Origin: Scleromitrula shiraiana
Lineage: Eukaryota; Ascomycota; Leotiomycetes; Helotiales; Sclerotiniaceae
DNA: 64,000 bases
Reading direction: 5' to 3'
Assembly: GCA_028455995.1 (NCBI GenBank)
Contig: JABELC010000001.1
Coordinates: 1 to 64,000, forward strand
In this document: piece after piece, positions 11,735-24,438 of the stretch
Layout of the letters: every line of letters starts with the position of its first letter
How positions within the stretch are numbered: the first letter of the stretch is position 1
Notes under the pieces: generated by a model
Told to the model about the DNA's origin: nothing
Seen by the model: only the letters and a program-made list of their open reading frames with translations
The model's database searches: none
Made by a program: the position numbers and the translations under genes

Positions 11735-11865
11735 GACGATTGCGTTGTGTCTGGGGTTTATTGTGGAATAGCTTGTGGGGAATAGCTTGAATGTTATTGA
11801 ATCGCTCTCAATACACAAGTAGAGTTGAGAAGACAAAAAAAGTTCCAGATAGGAATTTCCAGCTC

Positions 11866-11872
11866 TTTTATA
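11866..11872 (-). promoter_or_regulatory. Likely TATA box of the CFEM gene
   Basis: The minus strand reads TATAAAA about 130 bp upstream of the CFEM start codon at 11734, a normal distance for a fungal core promoter with a short 5' leader. Confidence 0.5.
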
Positions 11873-11879
11873 CATTCTC

Positions 11880-13560
11880 TGTTTGATTGATCACATCTCA
11901 TATTAGTCGGAAATATCCCTCCTTCCTATCCTACCATACCGTTCCTCCTCTCTTTCCACCCACCCACCCTCACACAATATTTGCTCACCATCCTAAAATT
12001 TTCGTCGCCATCACCATCACCACCACAACCATCACTATTCATTATCCTCTCTTGATTCATATTCCAAAACTAAGGACCCCGTGCACTAAAGCCCTGGTAA
12101 GTACTCCGCATTCATTTCTTTATGCATACCATCTGACTACCGAATGCGGGGAATCCTTGCATAGTGAATGGTACCTAGAACCTCGCTCGCACCTCAATTC
12201 CCAAACAAGAATCAGGCCCAGGTACGAAAATAATGAGGGGGGTATTTCTTATCCTCGGTACGAGTTGAATCTATGAAATGGCGCCATGCCGGTATTTTCC
12301 CATGTTGTGCAACCACATACTATATGTGAGGAATCAGGCGATTAAAGAGAAGGTAAAGCAACTTCCTAATGTTCGAATACGTGCATTGAAGAAATTTAGG
12401 AGGATGAGATGGGATTTAGCATAAGTACGAGGTGTATGGAGGCTGGGATAGGATAGGATAAGGGATTGGTTTTCTTGTTTCAATGAAGATGGATGGACGA
12501 TTGTTTACCTCTCGCCGAGGTATAGTATCACAACTGCATAGCAGGGTGGTATTTGGAGAAGGAAACTGGATACTATAGCCGAAATGTGAATGAAGATGAG
12601 AAGTTTGTTAATAGCATTTACGGTATGAAAAATGAGGGAATTGATTCCAGCTCATTTACGAGTCGAATCTGAATCTTTTTCTTGCTACGATCAAGTTTGA
12701 TCGAACACAAGCACAAGTACAATCATAAACATATCATTCACCGCTACTTGATCATTTTTTGGCTATCTTTCCGTCGTCTCATTGTATCTTTCTATTCATC
12801 CACCTCTTTTTCATCCAGTTGAACAGTTTGCCTCTGAGTCCCTCGTCCCAATATCTAAGCTCTCCGACGCTGTACAGTTCCTGCTTCTATCTGAATCATA
12901 TGACCTGATTTGACAATATACAAGATAGTCTGATTAAAAACCAAGTACCGGTATCAAATTCCATTATCTACCTTCCTAGAACTGATAGAGAGTCATCAAT
13001 TGAGGAAGTCTCTTTCCATCGCCATTACAAGTCTTGGCATCTACCTCTCTCCTCCCTATAGAATTCACGGGGCGGATTGCTTTGCCATAGGTAGTATACT
13101 AACACAACACATACTGTACATATGCACCTTTCAACAGTGACCTAAGAGGTGTCGGGACAGGACTCTCCTTCAAGCGGATCATGGCGCCACCTGATACGCG
13201 ATGAAATCAGAGGAAGCCGAATCTGTGAATCCGGCAATACTTGAATCCATAGTTACCAGACTTCAGAATCAACAACCATATAAAGTAGAATACTAACACT
13301 ATACATATAGAGTCACCAGAACAGATACTTATCGGCCTCGTACAAACGCCATCTCCGCAACACCCACTATTCGTTGATAACAAACCTAAATTAGTATGAT
13401 TACCTTTCCAAGCTGAGGGCACAAACAGACAGAGCTAGCAGAAGGTTATGAGCAGTATAGCAGGCAGTGTTGTAAGACGGATGGGCACAATCTGGGCTCT
13501 GAGTAGGTGCTGGTTGCGCAGCGTCAGTCAACTCAAATTTCGCAAGCGACAGGTGCTCAT
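11880..13560. other. Intergenic region, nothing assigned
   Basis: An open plus frame at 11887-12276 is rich in His, Pro and Thr because the DNA is a run of CA/CT-rich simple sequence, and it does not look like a protein. The rest has no supported gene or RNA. Confidence 0.4.
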
Positions 13561-13641
13561 TGCTCTCAGATACCTAAGTTGGTTACGACTGTACTATTAT
13601 TGACTTTCTTTTCTGACCTTGTCAATGAGAACTATCACATC

Positions 13642-13911
13642 ATGGGTTCCGAGAATCCCACCGATCACCTACTTGATTGCCAATACCATCGAGGATTTAA
13701 CAGAAACTACTTACGTATTGGATGCATAAATGATGTGTTTCATGGGAGTTTAGATACAAAGATAATCAACGAGTGTCGCAAAGCATGCAATGATCAGTGT
13801 CTTGCTATGTGCAAGGGTTACGGGTCTGCCTGGAAGTGTATATGCATAAATGATAATGGAAGACTTCTTCTGCTTTGTAGGATGCTGGAAGATTGCTTGC
13901 CTCAATGCTAG
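13642..13911 (+). CDS. Cysteine-rich small protein, start uncertain
   Basis: The first in-frame ATG is at 13642 and gives 89 residues. The C-terminal half carries ten cysteines in a dense pattern (GC, ECRKAC, QCLAMC, KCIC, LLCRM, EDC, QC), including C-x3-C and C-x-C spacings reminiscent of cystine-stabilised alpha/beta folds. Upstream and in frame, codons 13573-13641 encode a signal-peptide-like stretch (PKLVTTVLLLTFFSDLVNE), preceded at 13570 by ATA where an ATG would be expected. Either the true start is in an unrecognised upstream exon, or the start codon was lost by G-to-A change and the gene is dead. No family is recognised; effector-like secreted protein is the best guess. Confidence 0.45.
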   Translation: MGSENPTDHLLDCQYHRGFNRNYLRIGCINDVFHGSLDTKIINECRKACNDQCLAMCKGYGSAWKCICINDNGRLLLLCRMLEDCLPQC

Positions 13912-15593
13912 GGTGATTTTATGTGCTGTTGATGGTCTTCAAGTGTTTGATACTAAGCACCGAAGAAATGTTTCCCCATCATTCACTTTGTACCGCTCTA
14001 CGCGTTTCTCCATTACTATCATGGTTACATCCAGTAGCCACGATGAGACGTTCATATCATATCAAGCTCCGCATTACCACAGAGCTCGGGTCAATCATTC
14101 ATGCATTTGTACATCCTATGCTCAATCTTCCACCCACTCCGAACTTCTTTCCTAGGATATCTCACTCCTTCCTGTTTGCACCGCAAACTACCAGCTAGCC
14201 AGCCAACCAGCATCACGAACACAAAGCTTTCATTTCGAGTCCCTACGACATCGCATGGCATCGCACCCACGAGGTAATCTTCCAAGGATTCTTTCAGTTA
14301 TGTATCGAGAATCGTCATAGTTGAAATCGAAATACTACTATCAATCGCTATAGTATTAACATTTCACCAGTGAACCATCTACTGGGCAATTGAACTCAAG
14401 TAAATTTATTGAGGAACAAAAATTGACACTAAAATTCATATTCTCCTACTGTAGACACCGGACAAGCGATATATACAGAGACGAAGAAAGCTTAATTAAG
14501 ACGTTAATTAGTCTTAGAAAGCATTGCTAGTGACGACAACGACGACGACAATTATGGTGACGGTGACGGTGACGGTGACATTAAACCGAATTGATCCTGC
14601 GATACTATCCTATGTTGTACTCTAAATATATGGATTGGATTATCATCAATACTCAATACTCAATCCTCAATCCTCAATTCTCAAATTGAGATTCAAGGTA
14701 TACGTAAGAACAATGTGATTTGAAGTTTACAGTACATGTAGCCCTAAACTATAGTTCATCGGATGCTTTTCCCTATCGGTTCTTCTCCATTTTTTATCTT
14801 ATCTTGTGATTCGAATTCGATTACAGTACGTCATCTGTTTGATCTTAACATCAATGATATGTTGAAGCTTGATGAAGGACTTGAGATCTGGAGACATGTA
14901 TTAATTCAAATCAATTATCTTATACAAGATGCATTTATTAGCTTCTTTAAGATTCGCTCATATAAATATGCCCTTACTCAACTCAACACTTGCCTGTAAG
15001 AACGTTCAGCCAATCCCACCAATGTACCGTTATCAGTTTTGAGCTTCCGTAAGGTTGTTATCAGTTAGACCTATCTTTTCTCCTCTTTTCAATCTATTTC
15101 TATCGGTCCCCGTCGACGTAGTACTAGTAAATAATAATTTGTTTGATAGTTCAATCCCGAATCCTAGATGGTTTGAATACTCTTCGTACTCTGACTTACT
15201 TACAGTGGTGAGTGTAACTCAAGGGAAAGCAGGTTACGCTACTATCCGTCTTGATGCGTGGGTCTTACTTGGTTTGGTTATAGAATAGAATCTTTCTTTT
15301 ATCTCTTTAACCTCACATTTTGAACAACACAACACATCAACATCATTAACGACGTCGTCATTTAACCATCAACGACATCGTCATTCAACCATCAACAACA
15401 TCGTCATTCAACCATCAACAACATCGTCATTCAACCATCATCATATACAGTGAAGAATGGAGTTCTAGACGATGAAATATAAAAGATAATATCATTATTT
15501 ATTCATTTATACAAAAAGGAATACTATTTTACATTATACAAACCAATATACATTGATTTATCTACTTTTTTTTCATGTACCAGACAGATTAAG
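13912..15593. other. Upstream region of the Zn2Cys6 gene with simple repeats
   Basis: No gene is supported. Simple sequence occurs as GGTGAC units around 14553-14580 and as CTCAATA/CTCAATC units around 14650-14690. Closer to the regulator gene is a 23-bp tandem repeat (separate entry). Confidence 0.45.
15343..15434. repeat. 23-bp tandem repeat upstream of the regulator gene
   Basis: Three nearly identical 23-bp units (CCATCAACRACATCGTCATT then CAA) occupy 15366-15434, preceded by one degenerate unit at about 15343-15365. They lie 160-250 bp upstream of the start codon of the Zn2Cys6 protein, so they are in its promoter or 5' leader. Each unit contains CGTCAT. Confidence 0.7.
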
Positions 15594-18500
15594 ATGGAAA
15601 CGATAACAATACCATCTCCATCAGCATTTTTACCATCACCAATTATTAAACCTGCGCCTGAACTTCCACCTCTATCATTACCATTACCGTCACCACGGAC
15701 GAAGAAGAGGAAGCAATCAACTTCAAAATCATCATCTTCTACTGCAGCAAATACTGTAAAGAAAGGGGGAGATACTGGTATAGTCAAACCAAAACAATCA
15801 AAAAGTCGAAATGGTATGTATATTGTTTCGTGGTGTTATGCGTTTTTTTTATGTTTACAGGGCGGCGTTCTTCATTGCTTCTTATCTTAATTAATTGATA
15901 AGAATTTCCCCTCTTTTAACATCTCCACTCTTCCCGGCCTATTCCCTCCCACTTCTACTCCTTTTCTCATCCCTCAAACTCCTACCTCTTCTCCCATTCA
16001 TTCTTACACCTGCTATCACTTTTGCTCTCGCCCATCTTGTTAAATCAACTTGAAAGCTTCACATGCTAATTGAATATCTCTAACTTTCTCTCCTTGCTAT
16101 AGGCTGTATTACATGCAAAGCAAAAAGGTTAAAATGCGATGAAACGAAACCATCATGTCAACAATGTCATAAAAGAAGTGTTGCATGTGGAGGATACAAA
16201 AAGGATTTCAAATGGAGATCGTTCGAGGAATCAACATTTACGAACAAGCCCATGCCCACATCGACGATACCTCAATCGATTAAAACGAAGAGAGGTAGGA
16301 AGATATTTATATCAAATGTCATTAACATGTATTCATTCTGATCTTTTCAGATTTAATTACTTTGGATAAAGTTCCTGATCCACCATTGGATTTTACACAA
16401 CCAATACCAATCGCTGTTCCAATAGCTTCTGATGAACCAAACCTTCCACATGAAGGAGATGATGGAGATGATGTACGAATGCAAGAATCATTCTTCAATG
16501 CTGCTGTACCGTCTCCATCAAACTTTAGTATCCCTACTTCATTGCCACCGGATTTACAATTCGGAAATGGAAACTCTCCTTTGTTTGATATCAGTACGCC
16601 AACGTTTATGCAAACTCCAAGATCAAAAATTGAACCAGACTCAATCACAAGAAGTCTAAGTAGTATGTTTGAAGATACTGGGTCAGTTACTCCAACTACA
16701 AGATCGACGTTTTCTGGTCAGTCACCAAGAGTATTAGATCTTTTATCACCTAGTTCAGAGTTGAATTCAAGAAGATTATCAAACATCTCAATCCCTCCTT
16801 CATCTACAACTGGTTTGATAGCAACACCAATTATGAACCAGTTCCAATTGGGAATGAACGGAATGAATTCAAATTTGGATGACGATATTGAGGAAATAAT
16901 CCGTGACCGTCCAATATCTGATACTGAGATGTGGTTAGCACCAAGTCCATTTCAATTTCAATCAAGATCACCAAGTGTGCTTGCGTCTACATCAGCATCA
17001 GCATCCACATCTCCTATGATAAGTTATAATATTCCAATTTATCGACAACCGGATGTTCCAGCAGGAAGTCCAGAAATGTTAATGCTTAGATTTGATAAGC
17101 AAACATGTGGTATCTTATCAGTTAAAGATGGACCTACGGAAAATCCTTGGAGAACATTAGTTTGGCCATTAGCAAAAGATTCTCCCGCATTATATCATGC
17201 TATAGCATCGATGACAGCGTTTCATACATCCAAAGAGAAACCAGCCTTGAGAGTTGATGGAATGGAACATATGAGAAGAAGCATAAGATCGTTAGCAACA
17301 GGAATTGAAAACATGAGAACGGATACTGCACTTGCAACAACACTAGTACTTGCATTTTCGGAATCTTGGGACCAACATATTTCAACAGGAATTGAACATC
17401 TTCGTGGTGCGAAAATTCTGGTCAATCAAGCTTTGGTGAAACACAGTAAAAGAGGTCTTGTCGGCGATGATCTTGCTAGGTTGAAATTTCTTTGCAATAC
17501 TTGGGTATATATGGATGTAATAGCCAGATTAACCTCAATCGATGATGATGATTCCACGGATTTCGAACACATTTTATCTCCATTAAATACATCAGTATCG
17601 TTTCCTGCTGCTACCACGGAAATCGATCCATTAATGGGATCAGCATCCACATTATTCCCACTCATTGGCCGAGCTGCAAATTTGTGTCGAAAGGTTTGCA
17701 AACTATCTTCAAATTCTATTGCCATCATCTCTCAAGCAATGGAGTTGAAAGAGGCCATTGAGCAATGGAGTCCTTGTACTACATTTTCTAACCCGGAAGA
17801 TCCTACGTCTGAGATTCAACATGCGCTTCAAACGGCCGAGGCATATCGTTATGCAACATTACTCCATCTTCACCAAGCGGTGCCCGAAATCCCATCCCTC
17901 ACATCTGCTCAACTCGCCAAGAAAGTATTGATATATTTGGCTACGGTTCCATTGAGTAGCCGATTGGTGATTGTTCAGATATACCCGCTATTGGCGGCGG
18001 GGTGTGAGGCGTCGGATATAGAGGATAGGAGTTGGGTAGATGAGAGGTGGCAGAGCATGATGAAGAGGATGTGGATTGGGAATATTGATCGTTGCTTGGA
18101 GGTTATGCATGAGGTTTGGAAGAGGAGGGACAGGGTTGAGAGGGAGGTGAGGGAGAGGGAGAGGGAGGTTAGGAGGAGGAGGGAATTAGAGGGGAGGTAT
18201 AATGAGGGGGATTTGAGGAGGTTGGAGGAGGAAATGGGGGGAGATGGTGGAATGATCGACTTATTGAATGAAAACTTTGTTCGTGGTAGTGGTGGTAATG
18301 GAAGCAGAATCTCATCTTCATCTGCATCTGCAATCGGAAGATCATCCAGAAACGCAAGATCGACAAAGCCCCAACAACAAAGAGCAAGCATGGGAATGAG
18401 AAGCGAAATGGAACAAAACAGAAAAAGGACCAACTCTCATACTCCACATACTTCATTTTCTAGTATCACGGAAGAGATGGACCCGGATTTGACGGTTAGA

Positions 18501-18735
18501 GGTAGATTACATTGGGTTGGTGTTATGAAAGATTGGGAATGGGAAAGTAAGTGTTTTTGGTATTTCGTTCATTCATTTATTTATTCTCTTCTATTCTAAT
18601 TGCGTCCCTGCGATTATGAACCCAATCTACTATAATATAACTCCACTCTCCCATTCCCATCCTATCCCATCCCATCAAATAAGAAAACACACACACAAAA
18701 ACTAACCATACCCCACTGTAGTCCTACTTGGCTAA
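15594..18735 (+). CDS. Zn2Cys6 (C6 zinc cluster) transcription factor, 4 exons
   Basis: Exons 15594-15813, 16103-16294, 16351-18546 and 18722-18735 encode 873 residues. A Ser/Pro/Lys-rich N-terminus is followed by the zinc cluster at residues 75-102: C-x2-C-x6-C-x6-C-x2-C-x6-C (GCITCKAKRLKCDETKPSC then QQCHKRSVAC). The cluster is completed only by removing the 289-bp first intron. The remainder matches the Fungal_trans_2 type of regulatory domain, with QTCGILSVKDGPTENPWR and repeated helical segments, and a basic/acidic helix around residues 690-720. The last four residues come from a 14-bp fourth exon and give a C-terminus DWEWEILLG, typical of this family. It should act in the nucleus as a DNA-binding regulator. 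Its target is unknown; no biosynthetic cluster lies next to it. Confidence 0.9.
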
Positions 18736-19209
18736 CCCACACCCCCTCAACCAATCCCTCGCTCCCTCCTCCTCAGGCCGAACTATCCCCCCATTCCACG
18801 CATTCCGCTGCTCTAACCTTCGTCTCAGCAATTGATATTGCGATTCCTTATATTGCGCGTTTCGAATACGATCCGATTCGTTCCTTTCGGCGGTTTGGAG
18901 AAATGCTTCGAAAGAATCTGGGTGCGGCGGTGCTGGGGCTGGGGTGTTAAGTGTAGATGAGGTGGAGAGGATGCTGGAAGGGCGTTTTGAGGGATTGTGG
19001 GGTTCTGAGGAGGAGTTGGATTGGGATTTGGATTGGAATGTAAATTTCGATGTGAGTTTGGATGGTCGGTGGTGGTGGTTTGATTGTGATTTTGATTTTG
19101 ATTGCGATTGCGATTGCGATTGCGATTGGGGATCCGAGTATAAGGAGAAGTGGGAAGAATCGTCTTGAGAATTGGATGTTGAGAGGCGGTTTTTGAGCTT
19201 GGATAACAT
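18724..19209 (-). CDS. Hypothetical Ser/Gln-rich small protein overlapping the regulator's 3' end
   Basis: A single ATG frame of 161 residues. It starts MLSKLKNRLS, runs through a low-complexity region built from SQ/SK dipeptides (DNA hexamer GATTGC/GATTTT at 19078-19130), and ends with an ordered-looking charged part (SFEAFLQTAERNESDRIR, then RRRLEQRNAWNGG and DWLRGCGLAK). The frame's stop at 18724-18726 lies inside the last coding exon of the convergent Zn2Cys6 gene, so the two coding regions overlap by 12 bp tail to tail. The conserved-looking C-terminal part argues that it is a real gene. A protein of similar build is encoded at 22570-22965. Function unknown. Confidence 0.65.
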   Translation of the reverse strand: MLSKLKNRLSTSNSQDDSSHFSLYSDPQSQSQSQSQSKSKSQSNHHHRPSKLTSKFTFQSKSQSNSSSEPHNPSKRPSSILSTSSTLNTPAPAPPHPDSFEAFLQTAERNESDRIRNAQYKESQYQLLRRRLEQRNAWNGGIVRPEEEGARDWLRGCGLAK

Positions 19210-20585
19210 GATGGATGGGTAGGTGGATTGAGATAGGTTCGTTGATGGATGGATGGATGGATTTGACGAATGGGTGTGCGTTTGTGTTTGGTTGGTTGGA
19301 TGGGCGATGAATTGAATTTCAATACTGTAGAATGGGGCAGAACAGAATGGGTTGATTCTATTCTACTCTCTTCTATTTCCAAGGTTTCTTTGTATGTGCT
19401 TGAGCGATGGAGGGAAAGATGGCGTTCGATTTTCCTGGAAAGTTGAAGCTTTTAATTGGATGGCAATGGAGGTGGAGTTGGATGGGGTCGGATGGAGTTC
19501 GTTGTGATTAAAATTGGACGGATGGTGTTTTTCTGTTCTTGGATTGTATGTGAATTTCTTGAATGTATCTGTTGAGTTTCCTTTGCTTCTATAGCTTGAA
19601 TTGCGTTGTATTGGTTGATATTGAGGGCGTGGATGAGTATTTTATGAGGACATGTATGCGGTGATGTGGTGTTTATGATAAGAGCGGACGGAAGGAAGAA
19701 AGAGAGAGACAGACAGAAGATATTTCAAATCAAACTGTTGGGATTTAGATAGTTAAACCAATGAATGATTGAATGAAGACAGAAGAAAGAAATTGGAAAT
19801 ATTATATATTATTCCAAGTATGTGAGTGGATGAATGAGTGAATAAATATGAGCAGGTAATCCTTATGATATATGCCCAGGTATAAATAGATGGACAATGA
19901 ATGAATATCACGTCTTCCTTTTTTTCGGACGAATATACTTGGTAATGAAGAGGAGAAGAGAAACCTCTCAGATAAATATCAACGACTCTCACAATCCTTT
20001 CTCCAACCTGGGGAACTTAAGATCTGATTCTATCTCTCCTTTCCTTCCCCTACTGTTTCCTGTTCGTTCTCCACAAAACGATGGGTATATTTATCGATGA
20101 GTCGGTCGTCTGATAGTTAATATACAATTGCGTTGTATTTATCTTTTATATCGTATTCTTTCCCTCTTTCCCTATTTTTCTCTCTTGGGGAATAGATATG
20201 TAGTATGTATATACGTCTTAAAAATATGGGAAATCGCGGCTGGAGTTCCGGAGTATGTGAAGTATTGGGGTATGTATAATGATATTATTGTATCCCGTAT
20301 ATGCAATAGATATACAATGGCTAAAGAGATGAGATGAGACAATATTTGTATTTATACTCGATTCTCCGCGCTATAATTGTGTATAGAGCTATACTCGGAA
20401 ACATATTTATATGAGAGGGCAATCGCGGCTGGAGTCACGAAGTTGATTAATGCAAATGTATGGAGTGGAGGAGTGCAGCGTAGATATATGAGACAATATT
20501 CTCTACTTGGCTTGGCTATAGCGCACTAAGGAGATGGTTTTTTATTGTATTCGGTCAGACAGTAATTTGCCTATAATGATGGAGC

Positions 20586-20618
<33 letters not shown>

Positions 20619-21062
20619 CATACATACATAGTCATTTCAATCCAGTCAGGTTAAGATCAACAAACACATGTGCGAGAAATTAATCATGTTGAGAAAGAAA
20701 ATGAAAGATCTACATACAGTGTAGTATACCAAACTTAACAACCAACCTCAAAGCGGCAGAATAAAGCCACATACTAATAAATATTTATCCGATAGCGATA
20801 AAGAAGAGGTCGAGAGTTGTGCGATTTTATTAAACTCGGAGTACGTAGGGGGTTGATGCTGGAGAGGATGGGGTGGTAGGGAGAAGAGCGATGATTTTCC
20901 GGAAACGTGGTGGATCGCGAGGAGGGATGGGGTGGGCGGGGTATGGCGGGGAGTGGAGTGGAGGGGTCATATGCGTGGGTCGTGTTGTAGGGAGGGAGGG
21001 AAGGTCCTAGATATACATAATAATATAATGCCAGTGAGTATCCTATTGATACACTGGCAGCC
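19210..21062. other. Intergenic region with short simple repeats
   Basis: No gene is supported. A (CATA)n tetranucleotide tract lies at about 20591-20630. Two stretches near 20235 and 20429 share AATCGCGGCTGGAGT, which suggests a small diverged duplication around 20220-20510. Confidence 0.45.
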
Positions 21063-21463
<401 letters not shown>

Positions 21464-22569
21464 GGATATGATCGACATTGCGATACTCTAATAAGTCCAG
21501 ACAGCGGATATCGCGGTCATTATGATGAATGACTCTAAAATAATCTATAACCTAAAGTCTATCTACGCCTTATTACCATAGGGTTTCGTTCCACCCACTT
21601 CGTTTCATTCTCCCCATATCTACTGTATATCTTATTATTAATAATTCCACTCACAAACAACTCTCTCCACAACTCCCGATCTCCATGCAGCCCGGTACAT
21701 CTAATTGTAATTTGTCACACGAGCAGGAATCCACGTACGAGAGTGGCTGCGGGCGGAGATGAATAATGAGCAAGCACGTAATTCATGCATATATATTTGT
21801 CATCGTATTTGGGGGCATTTATATGTGTGGAGGATGTGTGAAGGGGCTGGGAATCTGGGGTATAACATGTAAGATTATGTTTAAATTGACGACTTCTGGT
21901 TATTAAAGGGAGGATTGTCTCTGTTTTTTGTGGTGATTTTCATAGATGTTTATTTGATTATGTTGGAAATGTTATCTACATTGTTATGGTCCATATCTAT
22001 ATGGATGAACGAGAGAACGAACAAATGAACGAAAAAAAGAATGAAACATATCCTTCATATAAAAACTTATGGTGATACCAGCTATGCAGTGAAAGAAACA
22101 GTGGAGCGCCGTGGAAATAAAAATAAGAGAATTCGCAAAGAAATAACGAATAGAAACCGGATATCGTGATCGTACTGTGTCGTCTCTCGAAGGAGGAAGA
22201 AGCAGGCTGGTGACCTGCATTAAGTAGGTATTAGAAGTTCGTTGGCGCAGTGATATGATGCTAGGAAATCCCCAGGTTTGTTTTGGTCGTTATGGGTATT
22301 TCGTTATATTCGTTATCTCTTCTCATCATTCGGTTCGAATGGGATTGTATCATGGGGCTTTCGTTGTAGTTTCCGTCTCTCATCTCTTCTCAATGTATGT
22401 ATGTGTGTTGTTGTGTGGCGTACAGAATATATAATACTCTCTCCTCCTCTCGCTCCCTCTCGCTTCCTCTCACTATATCCCTTCAAATACCATTCCCTTC
22501 TCCAACATCATCTAACCTCTCTTATCTTCTCGCAGACCCTTATAAATTTCAATTCTTCAGCTACTCCCG
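21464..22569. other. Intergenic region, nothing assigned
   Basis: Between the TTA array and the small minus-strand gene I see no supported gene. The stretch 22440-22530 is CT-rich simple sequence. Confidence 0.4.
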
Positions 22570-22965
22570 TCACATCCTCCCAGCCCAAGGACTCAGATTA
22601 ACCGCCTTCCTCTTCTTTTCCATCTCCACCATCCTCTTCCTCTTCCTCTCCTCTTCCTCCTCCATCTTCCTACATTTATCCAGATATTCCCTAAAATCCC
22701 TACTTTCCTGATCCTCATCTACCTCGGTTGTTTCATTGTTCCCATTCTCCTTCGATAATTCCTTCACCACGATTTTCGGATGTGAAGAGGAGGTACTTTT
22801 CGAGGTTGAATTGGTCGTTGATGGTGAGAGAGGATTCTTTCTATCGGAAGTGGGCGATGTGAGGATTGGATTTTGTTGATGAGTTTTGGTATTTTGGGGG
22901 TTTGAATGTGTGGATTTGGGGTTTGTTGAGTGGGAGAAGGATCGAAGCTTGCCGAGAAAAGTCAT
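22570..22965 (-). CDS. Hypothetical small charged protein
   Basis: The first ATG is at 22965 and gives 131 residues; an upstream extension to 22989 would need a TTG start. The sequence begins MTFLGKLRSFSHS, has a Ser/Thr/Asn-rich middle, and ends with a strongly charged helix (FREYLDKCRKMEEEEERKRK) and a C-terminus NLSPWAGRM. This layout, a short M-x-x-L-x-K-L start, a disordered middle and a C-terminal charged helix starting with an aromatic-x-x-aromatic-Leu pattern, resembles the protein at 18724-19209. They may be distant paralogues. No domain or membrane segment is recognised. Confidence 0.6.
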   Translation of the reverse strand: MTFLGKLRSFSHSTNPKSTHSNPQNTKTHQQNPILTSPTSDRKNPLSPSTTNSTSKSTSSSHPKIVVKELSKENGNNETTEVDEDQESRDFREYLDKCRKMEEEEERKRKRMVEMEKKRKAVNLSPWAGRM

Positions 22966-22989
22966 TGAGAGGGCGTGGGTTTCATACAA

Positions 22990-23584
22990 GTGGTCGAGTT
23001 TGTTCGATTGGAAGGCTGAAGTTATTGTGAAAGTGTAGAGTGGTGCTTACTACACCTTCAGTTTCAGGGTGTTGAAGTAAGTAGTTTTGGTTCCAGTTTC
23101 CCTACAACAACGAATGAACGTAAAGGTAACAATGTGAAGAATATCTCATAAGTTCCAGTATGGATTTCAATTTAAAATTTGGTTTAAAGAGTGTGCGAAC
23201 CAAAACGTGGATATCAACCCTCTTCCCGTCGATTTTATATCTAGTTGTCGCAAAGGAAAGGAAAGGAAATTCCCAGGAAGATGGCGGTGCAGTTTAAGTT
23301 TCTTTGTTCTCCCAACCACACTTTCTTTACAACAATGGAAAAGTATGAATGGTGAAATTGAACAGGTCTCATGCACAATCAAGTGATGGTATTTCAAATA
23401 TTAATTTGATTCTCAATTAATCACGTTCTTCAATGATTCGTGATGGAATGAATATCTTTGATTTTGATTGATGTGAAGGAAATTCTGTATCATTTCTTGA
23501 TATCCAATTATATGTTAATTGGAGAAGAAGTGAAGGGGAGGGGTAGATGGGATATTTGTCAGACCTAAAATCCTTTATCTTGAT
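22990..23584. other. Intergenic region, nothing assigned
   Basis: Upstream region of the small minus-strand gene. No gene, RNA or repeat is supported. Confidence 0.4.
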
Positions 23585-24063
<479 letters not shown>

Positions 24064-24438
24064 TGATATCTCGAGAGCCTTATGCCTTTTCTTTCCTCGT
24101 TCTAGTCTTCTGATTTTCTTCATATATGATGTATCGTCTAACCTTGGAATATATCTATCACTTTTTGTTCCTCTAATGATACCGCTACAATACATTTTAT
24201 TAATGAGATATTGTTTCATCCAAAATTTCTAATCCTAATGCTAATCGAAGGGAAGGTATCGTTCCCATCTAACTCGATGGGAGAACTTAAAGTCAAGTTA
24301 TTGTTTCGTCCACCCATTGATTGGTATTTATTCATTTTGCGTTCATTCTTCCATTAGTTCCTTCCTAAATCTCCCATTATTACCTGTTGCACATTAACGA
24401 CGTAACCCCTTTATAATATTCTATCATACCCCCAATGT

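Noticed and set aside
11887..12276. Long plus frame rich in His, Pro and Thr
   Set aside because: It follows CA/CT simple sequence and has no protein-like features.
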